64,000 bases of DNA. Source: Thermoflexus hugenholtzii JAD2. GTDB lineage: Bacteria; Pseudomonadota; Gammaproteobacteria; Burkholderiales; Burkholderiaceae. A program made the position numbers and the translations under genes. Location of the stretch: contig CALPOM020000002.1 in assembly GCA_943325205.2 (NCBI GenBank), positions 1 through 64,000 of the forward strand, in the 5' to 3' direction. Shown here piece after piece: positions 54,293 to 64,000 of the stretch. The notes under the pieces were generated by a model. It was given only the letters and a program-made list of their open reading frames with translations, had not been told where the DNA came from and made no database searches. How positions within the stretch are numbered: the first letter of the stretch is position 1; each line of letters opens with the position of its first letter.

Positions 54293-54891
54293 TGGTAAAA
54301 GTACCCAATTGTCCAGGTGATTTTGCGTCTTTAGTAGATGGAGACGATCATTTAAAAGAAACCCAGCAGAGCAGTCGTTTAATTCATGCTGGTTATTATT
54401 TAAAGCTCTATCAAGACCAAGTTAGCTTGCCTAACGGAGATATTGTTGGCCGAGAGTATTTAGTTCATCCTGGCGCAGTAGCCATCTTGCCATTATTGGA
54501 TGATGGGCGCATTTTGATGGAGAGGCAGTATAGGTATCCCTTGAAGCAGGCTATTTTAGAAATCCCTGCTGGCAAATTAGATCCCGAAGAGAGTACATTA
54601 GTATGCGCTCAAAGGGAGTTAAAAGAGGAGACGGGGTATACCGCCAAGTATTGGGATTTCTTAGGAAAGATCCATCCAGTTATCTCACACTCTACAGAAT
54701 TTATTGATATTTATCTGGCTAGAGGGTTAAGTTTTGTGGAGGCGCAGTTAGATGATGGAGAGTTTTTAGATGTTTTTGCGGTAGAACCTAGGCAGGTTCA
54801 CGATTGGATCAAATCGGGTTTAATTACTGACGTAAAAACAATTATTAGCTGGTACTGGCTGATGGAGTTTTTAGAGTCTAATCCCAGATAA
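54292..54891 (+). CDS. NUDIX hydrolase (ADP-ribose pyrophosphatase-like)
   Basis: Nudix box GKLDPEESTLVCAQRELKEETGYTAK; start ATG overlaps nuoN stop (TAATG). Confidence 0.92.
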   Translation: MVKVPNCPGDFASLVDGDDHLKETQQSSRLIHAGYYLKLYQDQVSLPNGDIVGREYLVHPGAVAILPLLDDGRILMERQYRYPLKQAILEIPAGKLDPEESTLVCAQRELKEETGYTAKYWDFLGKIHPVISHSTEFIDIYLARGLSFVEAQLDDGEFLDVFAVEPRQVHDWIKSGLITDVKTIISWYWLMEFLESNPR

Positions 54892-54977
54892 GTGTCAAAA
54901 GTTCTTTATACGATAGAATGTTAAGAATTTGCCACCTTTGGCATTGAAATTACAAGAATCGGCACAACATACAGATT

Positions 54978-55484
54978 ATGAAAGTTTACAATTTAGCTTG
55001 TTCGATGAATCACCGCTTTGAGGGGTGGTTTAGTTCTGAGGATGATTTTGTATCGCAACAAAAAAAATCAATTCTTTCCTGTCCGCTTTGCGAGAGTTTA
55101 GACATCACTCGGATGCCTTCGGCGCCTTATTTAGCATCTCATGTTCGGGAAAGTCACCCGGTACATGAAGTGAAAGAGGAGCAAAAGCCTGCTGATTTTC
55201 CACCGGCTGTGAATGACACGATGCATTTAACGCCTGATCAAAAAGTAGTTTTTCAGGAAAAGATGCAAGCGACCATGTTACAAGTGGTTCGAGAGATCAT
55301 GACTAAAACTGAGGATGTGGGAGAGTCTTTTGCTGAAGAGGCAAGAAAGATTCACTATAAAGAGAGTCCACAAAGAAGTATCCGTGGTGTAGCTACATCG
55401 GATCAGGCTGCTGATTTGATTGAAGAGGGTATTGAGGTATTTTCTTTACCCGCTTCTCCTCTTTTAAAGTCAACCTTGCAGTAG
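54978..55484 (+). CDS. DUF1178 family protein
   Basis: MKVYNLACSMNHRFEGWFSSEDDFVSQQKKSILSCPLCESLDITRMPSAPYL; C-terminal KIHYKESPQRSIRGVATSDQAADLIEEGIEVFSLP. Confidence 0.92.
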   Translation: MKVYNLACSMNHRFEGWFSSEDDFVSQQKKSILSCPLCESLDITRMPSAPYLASHVRESHPVHEVKEEQKPADFPPAVNDTMHLTPDQKVVFQEKMQATMLQVVREIMTKTEDVGESFAEEARKIHYKESPQRSIRGVATSDQAADLIEEGIEVFSLPASPLLKSTLQ

Positions 55485-55570
55485 TATTTTGAGATCCTGA
55501 GTTTTGCAATGCGTTTATGTTGCGACATGTCGCGAAGTAACGCTCAGTATGCTCAAGTAAACCTAATTAA

Positions 55571-55592
55571 GCCCAAGTAAAGCCCAAGTAAA
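55571..55592. repeat. Perfect 11-bp tandem duplication
   Basis: gcccaagtaaa x2, with a third near-copy gctcaagtaaa at 55551-55561. Confidence 0.7.
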
Positions 55593-55732
55593 GCCTAGCA
55601 AGTATGCGTTACTATTATTAACCATTACTCATGAGTAGATACGTATTTAGTACTCAGGTTTAAAGTACTCGAGCCACTCCATCAAGATTGACATGAACCT
55701 TAGATCAATTCCTCTAAGGATAAACTGACAGT

Positions 55733-56488
55733 ATGATTTACATTCATAAAGTTTTACCGTATTTTTTTTACCCGATCACCATCATATTATTGCTGATGAT
55801 CATTGCTGTGATTTATAAAAAGAGAATGCCGTTAGTGGCTGCTATTTTTTTATTATTAGTGACATCTTCCCCCATTTTTTCAGATGCTTTATGGGACGCT
55901 TTAGAAGAGGGGCAATTACGCAAATTGCCTAGTGCAGTCCAAGCAGCGGACGCTGTTGTGGTTCTGAGTGGCATGATGGGAGTTGTGAAGTCAGCCAACG
56001 GCTCGGTATTTGAATGGAGTGACCCAGACAGATTTTTTGGCGGCATAGAATTAATGCGCGCTGGTAAAGCGCCAAGCATTATTTTTACAGGTGGTAAATT
56101 ACCTTGGCAAGGGGATGTGAAGACTGAGGGTGAGATTTTGTCGGATTATGCGATAACTTATGGTATCAAGCCTGAGCAGATTCAAATCACGAAGGATGTA
56201 GAGAACACCAAAGATGAGGCTATTGCTGTAAAAGAAATCCTCAGAAAAAATAATCTCAACCGAATTATCTTAGTGACGTCAAGCTTTCATATGCCGCGAG
56301 CCAGTCGTTTATTTGTTCAAGAAGGCATGGAGGTACAAGAATATGGAGTTGACTCGAAGGTAGACGTGCGTAGTAGAACCCCGATGGACTTTTTACCCAG
56401 TGCGCATGCTTTTAGGGGGACTCAAGAGGCTGTTCGCGAATTCATTGGTAGAGGGTATTACTTGGCCAGAGAAAATTTAGCATTTTAA
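55733..56488 (+). CDS. YdcF family protein (DUF218)
   Basis: N-terminal TMs, ADAVVVLSGMMG, IIFTGGKLPWQ, EILSDYAITYGIKPEQIQITKDVENTKDEAIAVKEIL, LVTSSFHMPRASRLFVQEGMEV. Confidence 0.9.
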   Translation: MIYIHKVLPYFFYPITIILLLMIIAVIYKKRMPLVAAIFLLLVTSSPIFSDALWDALEEGQLRKLPSAVQAADAVVVLSGMMGVVKSANGSVFEWSDPDRFFGGIELMRAGKAPSIIFTGGKLPWQGDVKTEGEILSDYAITYGIKPEQIQITKDVENTKDEAIAVKEILRKNNLNRIILVTSSFHMPRASRLFVQEGMEVQEYGVDSKVDVRSRTPMDFLPSAHAFRGTQEAVREFIGRGYYLARENLAF

Positions 56489-56498
56489 ATGTAGTCTA

Positions 56499-56554
56499 AC
56501 CAAGTCCCACGAACCAAGTTCCACTCAGTAAGTTCCTCGAACTAAGCCCTAATC
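56499..56554. repeat. Four diverged tandem 14-bp units
   Basis: accaagtcccacga / accaagttccactc / agtaagttcctcga / actaagccctaatc. Confidence 0.6.
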
Positions 56555-56585
56555 AAGCAGACTTAAAAAGTGGACTGAGGACAAC

Positions 56586-58103
56586 TTACTTAATGGTTGG
56601 CATAACAAACTCATTACCTTTAGAGATGCTTTCAGGCCAGCGTTGCATGATACTTTTCTGTTTGGTATAAAAGCGCACGCCCTCTCTGCCGTAAGCATGC
56701 ATATCTCCAAAAAGAGATTTTTTCCAACCACCAAAACCATGCCAAGCCATTGGGACAGGGATTGGGACATTGATGCCGACCATCCCAACTTGAATACGTC
56801 TGGCAAACTCACGGGCAATATTGCCATCGCTCGTAAAGCAAGAAACCCCATTACCGAACTCATGGGCATTAATCAGTTCGACTGCGTCACTAAAGGTTTC
56901 TAATCGCACACACGATAAAACAGGGCCAAAGATTTCTTCTTGATAGATTTTCATATGGGGTTTGACATGATCAAAGAGGGTTCCGCCCAACCAAAAACCT
57001 GCTGCAAATTCGGGCAGTTGAAAGTTTCTGCCATCAACTAAGATGGCAGCACCTTCATTAATACCATCTTGGATATAACCACTAATTCTTGTTTTAGCGG
57101 CGGCTGTTACGATTGGGCCCATTTCCGCATCGAGTTCCATACCATTCTTAATTTTTAAAGTTTTTGTTCGCTCGATTAATGCTGGCATTACTTTATCGGC
57201 TGCTGAACCAACTAGGACCGCAACCGAAATGGCCATACATCGCTCCCCCGCAGAGCCATAGGCCGCACCAACTAGAGCATCTACCGCCTTATCGATATCG
57301 GCATCAGGCATGATCACCATATGATTTTTAGCCCCGCCTAAGGCTTGAACGCGCTTGCCAAAGTGCGCACTGCGTTCATAAATATAGTTGGCAATGGGCG
57401 TAGAGCCAACAAAACTGAGTGCTTTGACATCGGGGTGTTCAATGAGGGCGTCAACCGCCTCTTTATCGCCTTGGACGACATTAAAAACGCCATCGGGAAG
57501 ACCCGCTTCTTGAAAGAGGCGCGCAATGAATATCGCAGCTGAAGGATCTGTTGGGCTTGGCTTGAGGATAAAAGTATTCCCAGCAGCAATGGCCATTGGA
57601 AACATCCACATAGGGACCATGACAGGAAAATTAAAAGGGGTAATTCCGGCGACAACACCAAGGGGTTGTCGCATTGTCCAGTTATCGATGTTAGTCGATA
57701 CTTGGTCGGTATACTCCCCTTTTAACAGTTCTGGGATGCCGCACGCAAATTCGACGATTTCAATACCGCGGACCACCTCACCTTGCGCATCGGTAAAGAC
57801 TTTACCATGCTCGGCTGTAATAATTGCCGCCAATTCGTTTTGATGCAGATTTAAGAGTTCTAAAAATTTGAACATAATACGAGCCCGTTTGAGGGGGGGG
57901 GTGTCAGCCCATTGCCCAAATGCTTTTTGCGCAGCCGTTACAGCCGTGGCGACATCAGCGGCACTAGCCAGTGCGACCCGACGACTTTTAAGTCCGGTAG
58001 CTGGATTAAAAACATCACTAAAGCGGGTCGATTTTGCTGGGGTAGCCTGACCTGCAATAAAGTGCACGATATCATCTGATGCTGTGAAAGCTGGTGTTGA
58101 CAT
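56586..58103 (-). CDS. mmsA: CoA-acylating methylmalonate-semialdehyde dehydrogenase
   Basis: [87 protein letters not shown]. Confidence 0.95.
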   Translation of the reverse strand: MSTPAFTASDDIVHFIAGQATPAKSTRFSDVFNPATGLKSRRVALASAADVATAVTAAQKAFGQWADTPPLKRARIMFKFLELLNLHQNELAAIITAEHGKVFTDAQGEVVRGIEIVEFACGIPELLKGEYTDQVSTNIDNWTMRQPLGVVAGITPFNFPVMVPMWMFPMAIAAGNTFILKPSPTDPSAAIFIARLFQEAGLPDGVFNVVQGDKEAVDALIEHPDVKALSFVGSTPIANYIYERSAHFGKRVQALGGAKNHMVIMPDADIDKAVDALVGAAYGSAGERCMAISVAVLVGSAADKVMPALIERTKTLKIKNGMELDAEMGPIVTAAAKTRISGYIQDGINEGAAILVDGRNFQLPEFAAGFWLGGTLFDHVKPHMKIYQEEIFGPVLSCVRLETFSDAVELINAHEFGNGVSCFTSDGNIAREFARRIQVGMVGINVPIPVPMAWHGFGGWKKSLFGDMHAYGREGVRFYTKQKSIMQRWPESISKGNEFVMPTIK

Positions 58104-58255
58104 GAAGTCTCCAAATAGGGGTTATATGTACAGTGGTTTTGTATTATTTTACATAGGCTTGAGAAGGTTTGCGAAGAATTGTTTTTGGGAAGAATTATTG
58201 GGGTGTTTTCAGAACAGGCGATAATAGAATTTTGGTGAAATTTTAAATATTTTGT

Positions 58256-58906
58256 ATGAGTGCCTCTATTTTGAATCGTGAAAGTTGGCTGCAAGAAGCT
58301 GTTGGTATTCTTGCGCCAATATTTTCTGCTGTGGGGTATGGTATTCCGCCGTTGAAAGTATCCTGTGGGTTTGCCGCGTCCAGTAGTCCGAGGACCACCC
58401 TTGGCCAGTGTTGGCCACGCGAACGCTCGGGTGATTTAGTGAATGAAATTTTTATTTCACCAAAAATTGATGATCCAGTTGAGGTTTTAGACACCTTGGT
58501 ACATGAAATCTGTCATGCGATTGATGACTGTCAAAGCGGCCACGGCGCGGATTTTCAGGGGATTGCCCAAGTCGTTGGGTTAGAGGGCCCTGCTCGTATG
58601 GCGCACGCAGGCGAGTCATTAAAGGTCCGTTTAATGACGATCAGTAAAACCTTAGGGCCATACCCCCATCGTGCTTTAAACTTCCCCCCACCTAGGCCGA
58701 GTAATGCTAGTCGAAACAAGGCAAAATGTATGCAGTGCGGATTTGAGGTGACACTATTGAAGCGCTGGGAGAGTTATGGTGCTCCGATTTGTCCGAAAGA
58801 TCATATTCGGATGGAGCAAACCCAACCAGAAGTCATTGAGGCAGAAGATAGTCCAGACGATTCCATTAAAACTAAAGAAATCAGAAGAGCGGTGAGTAAA
58901 AAATGA
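58256..58906 (+). CDS. SprT-like domain-containing protein
   Basis: EVLDTLVHEICHAIDDCQSGHGADFQGIAQVVG (HExxH), C-terminal Cys pair region KCMQCGFEVTLLKRW...ICPKDH. Confidence 0.85.
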   Translation: MSASILNRESWLQEAVGILAPIFSAVGYGIPPLKVSCGFAASSSPRTTLGQCWPRERSGDLVNEIFISPKIDDPVEVLDTLVHEICHAIDDCQSGHGADFQGIAQVVGLEGPARMAHAGESLKVRLMTISKTLGPYPHRALNFPPPRPSNASRNKAKCMQCGFEVTLLKRWESYGAPICPKDHIRMEQTQPEVIEAEDSPDDSIKTKEIRRAVSKK

Positions 58907-59979
58907 CAGAAAAATATCAAATAGCAGTAATTCCTGGAGACGGCATTGGTGTAGAGGTCATGCCTGAGGGGCTCAGAGTATTAGAGGCCGTAGCTAGCAA
59001 GTTTAGTATTGACATTCAGTTCAATCATCATGATTTTGCGTGTTGCGACTATTATCTAAAGCATGGCCAAATGATGCCAGATAACTGGTTTGACACTTTA
59101 GTTACACAAGATGCGATATTTTTTGGCGCAGTTGGGATGCCTAAGTTAGTACCAGATCATATTAGCCTATGGGGCAGTTTAATTCAGTTTCGTAAGCGTT
59201 TTGATCAATACGTTAATTTAAGGCCGGTGAAGTTGATACAGGGTGTACCGAGTCCTTTAGCGAATCGTCAACCTGGCGAAATCGATTTTTATGTGGTTCG
59301 TGAGAATACCGAGGGTGAGTATTCTAATGCTGGGGGAATTTTGTTTGCTGGCACTGATCGGGAGTTCGCTATTCAAGAGACGGTCATGACTAGGCAGGGG
59401 GTGGATCGAATTTTAAAATATGCCTTTGAATTGGCCAGTAAGCGCCCCAAAAAACATGTCACAAGTGCTACAAAGTCCAATGGTATTTCTATCACGATGC
59501 CATATTGGGATACGCGTGTAGCAAATATGGCGCAGTCTTATCCGGATATTCGGGTAGATCAGTACCACATTGATATTCTGACAGCATTTTTTGTTTTAAA
59601 GCCACATCTGTTTGATGTGGTTGTGGGAAGTAATTTATTTGGTGATATTTTGTCGGACCTTGGACCGGCATGTACAGGCACGATCGGCATAGCGCCATCG
59701 GGTAATATCAATCCAGAGCGTATTTATCCGTCTTTATTTGAGCCGGTTCACGGTTCTGCACCGGACATTGCTGGTCAAGGAATTGCTAATCCGATAGGAC
59801 AGATTTGGAGTGCGGCAATGATGCTAGAGCACCTTGGCCACCCGTTGGCAAGTAAAGCTATCGTAGACGCTTTCGAAAAAATTCTTGCAGCCGGACCGCT
59901 GCATGCACCATTTACTCCTGATATGGGTGGCACTGGTAATACTAGCGATTTTGGAAAAGCGATTGCGCAAGCCATTTAA
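58903..59979 (+). CDS. Tartrate dehydrogenase / D-malate dehydrogenase-like (isopropylmalate dehydrogenase superfamily)
   Basis: IAVIPGDGIGVEVMPEGLRVLEAV, RPVKLIQGVPSPLANRQPGEIDFYVVRENTEGEYSNAGG, NLFGDILSDLGPACTGTIGIAPSGNINPERIYPSLFEPVHGSAPDIAGQGIANP. Confidence 0.92.
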   Translation: MTEKYQIAVIPGDGIGVEVMPEGLRVLEAVASKFSIDIQFNHHDFACCDYYLKHGQMMPDNWFDTLVTQDAIFFGAVGMPKLVPDHISLWGSLIQFRKRFDQYVNLRPVKLIQGVPSPLANRQPGEIDFYVVRENTEGEYSNAGGILFAGTDREFAIQETVMTRQGVDRILKYAFELASKRPKKHVTSATKSNGISITMPYWDTRVANMAQSYPDIRVDQYHIDILTAFFVLKPHLFDVVVGSNLFGDILSDLGPACTGTIGIAPSGNINPERIYPSLFEPVHGSAPDIAGQGIANPIGQIWSAAMMLEHLGHPLASKAIVDAFEKILAAGPLHAPFTPDMGGTGNTSDFGKAIAQAI

Positions 59980-59992
59980 TGGACACACCTTC

Positions 59993-61051
59993 ATGAATCT
60001 TCAAAGTTTATCTGTTCTTGATCAGTCCGCGGTTGGTTTTGGTAATAGCCAAGCGGCGGTGATTCGGGAGACATTAAGCTTAGCGCAGCGATGTGAAGAG
60101 TGGGGTTATGAGAGGTTTTGGGTTTCTGAACATCATAGTCATCCGACGATTGTTGGCACTGCCCCAGAAATTTTAATGGCTGCCATCGCAACCCAAACCA
60201 AAAAAATTCGCATTGGCAGTGCTGGGGTAATGTTGCCACATTACAGTGCTTTAAAAGTTGCTGAGCAATTTCGGGTACTTGATGCTTTAGCTCCTGGCCG
60301 AATTGATTTAGGTGTTGGGCGTGCCCCTGGTAGTGATGGTCGAACAGCGCAGTTGCTGAACCCAGACTTGCGATCTGCGGCGAGGTTTCCTGAGCAAATT
60401 CAGGATTTGCAGCACTGGCTTGGTGATATTCCATTTGAACCTGGTCATCCGGCCCGGGGGATTCATGCTTATCCTCTGGGTGAGACGGCTCCAGAAGTAT
60501 GGGTTTTAGGAAGTTCCGACTATGGCGCACAGGTTGCGGCGCATTTTGGCCTACCTTATGTTTTTGCGCACTTTATTACAGAGGGGCAGGGTGCTCAAGA
60601 AGCGATTGAATTATATCGAGCGCGCTTTACACCTTCGCGTTATTTATCTGAACCTAAGGTATTGATTTGTGTTTGGGCGTTAACGGCCAGGACGGAAGAA
60701 GAGGCTTTTTTTCAATTTCGTAGTCGAGCTAGATTTAAAATGGATCGAGGCATGGGGGTGATGGGTGCAATTAAGCCTCCCAAAGAGGCGCTGGAAGGCT
60801 TAGATTCTGCACAGCGGGCTCAATTTGATCAACTCTGTCAACGGGGACTCGTTGGCAATCCTGAGCAGGTTTACACCAAACTCAATACTCTTTCGCAGGA
60901 TTTAGGGGTGAGTGAATGTGCGGTCATTACTTGGACGCATGAATTTGCGGCGCGATTAGACTCTTATGAGTTATTAGCTCGGCAGCATCACACACAAGCC
61001 ACATTGAAAAAAAACCTTCATGAACCAGATGTGCAGACTATTTCTTCTTAG
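59993..61051 (+). CDS. LLM class flavin-dependent oxidoreductase (luciferase-like)
   Basis: LSVLDQSAVGFGNSQAAVIRETLSLAQRCEEWGYERFWVSEHHSHPTIVGTAPEILMAAIATQTKKIRIGSAGVMLPHYSALKVAEQFRVLDALAPGRIDLGVGRAPGSD. Start trimmed to MNLQSLSVLDQ. Confidence 0.93.
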   Translation: MNLQSLSVLDQSAVGFGNSQAAVIRETLSLAQRCEEWGYERFWVSEHHSHPTIVGTAPEILMAAIATQTKKIRIGSAGVMLPHYSALKVAEQFRVLDALAPGRIDLGVGRAPGSDGRTAQLLNPDLRSAARFPEQIQDLQHWLGDIPFEPGHPARGIHAYPLGETAPEVWVLGSSDYGAQVAAHFGLPYVFAHFITEGQGAQEAIELYRARFTPSRYLSEPKVLICVWALTARTEEEAFFQFRSRARFKMDRGMGVMGAIKPPKEALEGLDSAQRAQFDQLCQRGLVGNPEQVYTKLNTLSQDLGVSECAVITWTHEFAARLDSYELLARQHHTQATLKKNLHEPDVQTISS

Positions 61052-61071
61052 AATTGTTGGTTGTCTTAAAA

Positions 61072-62292
61072 ATGCGTCCATTTAAACCGGTCCAGCTTGT
61101 TAGTATTTTTAATTTTTTAGTGGCAATAGCAGCTTTAACCATTTGTGTGCAATGGCTCACGCAAAGCCCCATGATTGCGAAATCAGAAAAAGAACTGCCC
61201 AGATTACCTGTAGAATCCGCCCATCATCCAGTAAAAGATGTGCGCTTAGTTGGCGGTGACCAGACTCGCCAACAAGAGCCTAATTCTCCTCAGCGCTCCG
61301 CGCCATCGACCTATGACCAAGTTGCTGTATTACTAACTGGCAAAGCTGAACTAGGGCCAAAAAATATCGATGCCCAAGACTGGGCTAATTACGTTAAATT
61401 GATTCAGGTTAACTGGGAACAATATCAACAGTCAATTGGACAACCGATGATGGCATGGTCGGCTACAGAAATTAAAGATCAGCATCCTACAGTTTTTTAC
61501 CCATTTTCAGGGCCGGACTTTACGACTCTGTATCAAATGTATCCCGACAAGGATTATTACGTGATGGCTGCCTTACAACGCGCGGAGAGGCTCGTTGATT
61601 TAAATCAACTGAGCCCAAAAGCATCAGCTCAAACTTTGGAGGTTTTAGGCTCAGCATGGAATAGCTTTGGTCAATATGGTTATTTCATTACAGAATATTT
61701 ATACAAATACCTCTCGCAGAATAATGTCAAGATTGGTGCCACAACCTTAATTAGTTCATTTTTACAATTACATCAGTTTTCAATACAAAAAATTGTGCCC
61801 ATTCAAATAGCTGACAACGGCAGTATTATTGAAATACTTGAGGATCAAAACTGGGACTCGGTCCGTTTTTATTTAGTAAAAGATGGGCGAGAGGTGAAGT
61901 TGGATTATTTAAAGATGGATTTATCCAATGCCGGGCTACTCAAGATACCTAAAAATAATCTTTTTTTGAAGCAGGCAACCACCAACCCCGTGCTATTAAA
62001 AGCCGCATCGCATCTTCCCCAGCATCCCAATTTTACAAAAGTGCGCGATACTATTTTAGAAAATGCCCCAGTCATTGTGCAAGATGAGACGGGGATTGAT
62101 TATGCCCCATTGAACATGCGTTTTGACACGACTCTCTATGGTGAATTTAACAAGGCGTATCGCGTTTTTTCAGGCTATAACAAGGACTTAGCAAAAGCAT
62201 ATGTAACGCGTGATGATGAAAAGATATTACCATTTCGGGTTGGTTATTTCAAAGATGGTAACTATGCTTTGATTGTTGCTCGGCGAAAATAA
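61072..62292 (+). CDS. Uncharacterised protein with N-terminal membrane anchor
   Basis: Single N-terminal hydrophobic segment (LVSIFNFLVAIAALTICVQWL), then a ~370 aa soluble region with FYPFSGPDFTTLYQMYPDKDYYVMAALQRAE. Family not recognised with confidence. Confidence 0.8.
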   Translation: MRPFKPVQLVSIFNFLVAIAALTICVQWLTQSPMIAKSEKELPRLPVESAHHPVKDVRLVGGDQTRQQEPNSPQRSAPSTYDQVAVLLTGKAELGPKNIDAQDWANYVKLIQVNWEQYQQSIGQPMMAWSATEIKDQHPTVFYPFSGPDFTTLYQMYPDKDYYVMAALQRAERLVDLNQLSPKASAQTLEVLGSAWNSFGQYGYFITEYLYKYLSQNNVKIGATTLISSFLQLHQFSIQKIVPIQIADNGSIIEILEDQNWDSVRFYLVKDGREVKLDYLKMDLSNAGLLKIPKNNLFLKQATTNPVLLKAASHLPQHPNFTKVRDTILENAPVIVQDETGIDYAPLNMRFDTTLYGEFNKAYRVFSGYNKDLAKAYVTRDDEKILPFRVGYFKDGNYALIVARRK

Positions 62293-62315
62293 CGCAGATC
62301 CTATTGATACATCTT

Positions 62316-63176
62316 TTAGGTGAAGCGATGTTGTAAGACTTGCAGATCTAAATCATTGAGGAGTGCTTCTAAATGAAGTTTTGCAGCCTTTGCCTTCTTC
62401 GGGTTCGTTATCTGAGAGGCCATGATGAGTTCGTTTTTCATCGAGTGTTCCCAGCCGACTAGTTCAGTAACCGTGACCTCATAGCCATAAGATTCTAGTT
62501 GGAGGCAGCGGAGCACATTGGTGATATGGCTACCAAACTCTCTGGCATGGATTGGATGTCGCCACATTTGCAGGAGGTGTTTTTCTGAAGTGGTTTGACT
62601 GCGCGATTTTTTGAGTAAAGAGGCAACCTCTGCTTGACAGCATGGCACTAAGACGAGGTGTTTTACCTTTCTAGTGAGAGCAAAACGAATGGCGTCATCT
62701 GTGGCTGTATTACAAGCATGCAGAGCGGTTACTAAGTCAATTTGGTGAGGGAGATTGGGGTCGATTAAAGCCTCTTCAGCAGAGAGATGCCTAAACTCCA
62801 TCTGCTCAAAATTTAATTGCTTGGCTAAGTTTTTTGAGTAAGTGACTAATTCCTCGCGGATTTCAATACCAATGATGTGGCATGGTTTACTTTGAAGTTT
62901 ACAAACAAGGTCTTGCAGAATGAAACCAAGATAGGATTTGCCTGCGCCAAAATCTACCATATTCATTTGGGATTGATTCTCTAGGATTTGTTTGATGAGA
63001 GGTTCAATCAGTTGGGTCAGGTGGAATACTTGTTTGAGTTTGCGTCGACTGTCTTGATTCATTTTGCCATCTTGAGTCAAGATGTGTAATTCTTGCAGCA
63101 AACGCGTCGACTGATGATCCCGAATAGCATAGGGTTCAATTGCTTGTTGAGTTATTTGAGGTGAGTTGTTGCGCAT
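62316..63176 (-). CDS. SAM-dependent methyltransferase (Methyltransf_32-like)
   Basis: MNMVDFGAGKSYLGFILQDLV, IDLVTALHACNTATDDAIRFAL, HLVLVPCCQAEVASLL. Confidence 0.85.
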   Translation of the reverse strand: MRNNSPQITQQAIEPYAIRDHQSTRLLQELHILTQDGKMNQDSRRKLKQVFHLTQLIEPLIKQILENQSQMNMVDFGAGKSYLGFILQDLVCKLQSKPCHIIGIEIREELVTYSKNLAKQLNFEQMEFRHLSAEEALIDPNLPHQIDLVTALHACNTATDDAIRFALTRKVKHLVLVPCCQAEVASLLKKSRSQTTSEKHLLQMWRHPIHAREFGSHITNVLRCLQLESYGYEVTVTELVGWEHSMKNELIMASQITNPKKAKAAKLHLEALLNDLDLQVLQHRFT

Positions 63177-63211
63177 CAGTGCTAAAGAACGCAGGAATAT
63201 TTGAGGGGATT

Positions 63212-63907
63212 TTACTGAAGCCAGCTTGGAGGCTGCTTCGATTTTTTAGCAATTGCTTGGAGTAATTGCTCATGCAGATGTATTTCTGCATCGTTGGCCA
63301 GCAGAACTTTTAAATCAGTGGGCAGAAGCGTTTTTTGAAGGTTCATTTGAGAGCTTAGCAATTCTTGGGGATGATCCATGCCAAGATCATTTTGGCCGCG
63401 CGTCATGGCTAAAAAGACATCAGCTAAAAGTTCGGCGTCTAAGAGTGCACCGTGTAATTTTCGGTGATCGTTACGAATTCCGAAGCGTTGGCATAAATCG
63501 TCTAGTCGGTTGCGTTTACCTGGAAACATCCGCTGCGCATCGATTAGTGTATCGACTACACCAGATATCCTTTGAGTGAATGGCGGTTGCCCTAAGCGCT
63601 GATATTCCATATCAAGAAAACCGAGGTCAAAGGGTGCGTTATGGATGACGACATGCGCATCTTTTATAAAATCGGATATTTCCAAAGCGACAGATGCAAA
63701 AATAGGTTTATCAGCCAGAAAATCCGAGCGTAGGCCATGGATTGCAGCCGCAGCTTCAGGCATATCTCTTTCTGGGTTCATATAAAAATGCAGTGTTTTA
63801 CCGGTAGGTCGGCGATTTTCTAATTCGATACAACCAATTTCAACAATACGATCACCCTGATTAGGGTGGAGTCCCGTTGTTTCTGTATCAAGAATAATAT
63901 GTCGCAT
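63212..63907 (-). CDS. dnaQ: DNA polymerase III subunit epsilon
   Basis: RHIILDTETTGLHPNQGDRIVEIGCIELENRRPTGKTLHFYMNPERDMPEAAAAIHGL, VIHNAPFDLGFLDMEY, RNDHRKLHGALLDAELLADVFLAMTRGQ. Confidence 0.96.
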   Translation of the reverse strand: MRHIILDTETTGLHPNQGDRIVEIGCIELENRRPTGKTLHFYMNPERDMPEAAAAIHGLRSDFLADKPIFASVALEISDFIKDAHVVIHNAPFDLGFLDMEYQRLGQPPFTQRISGVVDTLIDAQRMFPGKRNRLDDLCQRFGIRNDHRKLHGALLDAELLADVFLAMTRGQNDLGMDHPQELLSSQMNLQKTLLPTDLKVLLANDAEIHLHEQLLQAIAKKSKQPPSWLQ

Positions 63908-63921
63908 GATTAAGGTAAGAA

Positions 63922-64000
63922 CTAGTTTGGTAGCATTTCAGGAGGAATATCTAATGGTCCATCGCCAGCAAAACGATCTAGATAAATATAGATAATGGGG
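63922..64000 (-). CDS. C-terminus of an unidentified CDS, truncated by window edge
   Basis: Reverse-strand frame ...PIIYIYLDRFAGDGPLDIPPEMLPN*. Open to the window edge; too short to identify. Confidence 0.4.
   Translation of the reverse strand, partial: PIIYIYLDRFAGDGPLDIPPEMLPN

Noticed and set aside
59991-60530. 179-aa antisense ORF within the LLM oxidoreductase gene
   Set aside because: Shadow ORF; no motif and no SD seen; sense strand is clearly coding.

Overview
The window looks like an ordinary, gene-dense chromosomal segment of a low-GC Burkholderiales bacterium. Gene order and families resemble Polynucleobacter-type genomes, but that taxon is an inference. I saw no phage, transposon, CRISPR array, toxin-antitoxin or defence island, and no obvious multi-gene novel system. 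Main blocks are: fbp/pepN; rubrerythrin + Fe-S protein + DUF3501; a Tup-like ABC pair; ilvD; an ECF sigma/DUF3619/DUF3106/RDD cluster; ilvI-ilvN-ilvC-psd-pssA-leuA; rpsO-pnp-tpiA-secG-tRNA-Leu(GAG); a complete nuoA-N operon followed by NUDIX, DUF1178 and YdcF; and mmsA, SprT-like, tartrate-dehydrogenase-like, LLM oxidoreductase and dnaQ. The most interesting signals are non-coding. The best is an unannotated leucine-rich leader peptide (MKFNKQLFLILNLLALDHLTGARDRVC) upstream of leuA, with a good sigma70 promoter placing +1 at or next to its ATG and a strong terminator hairpin before leuA. Others are structured leaders ahead of ilvI, rpsO and pnp, an operator-like palindrome inside the rubrerythrin promoter, and several short tandem repeats of differing period at gene boundaries. 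All positions and repeats were read by eye; no homology search or folding program was run.
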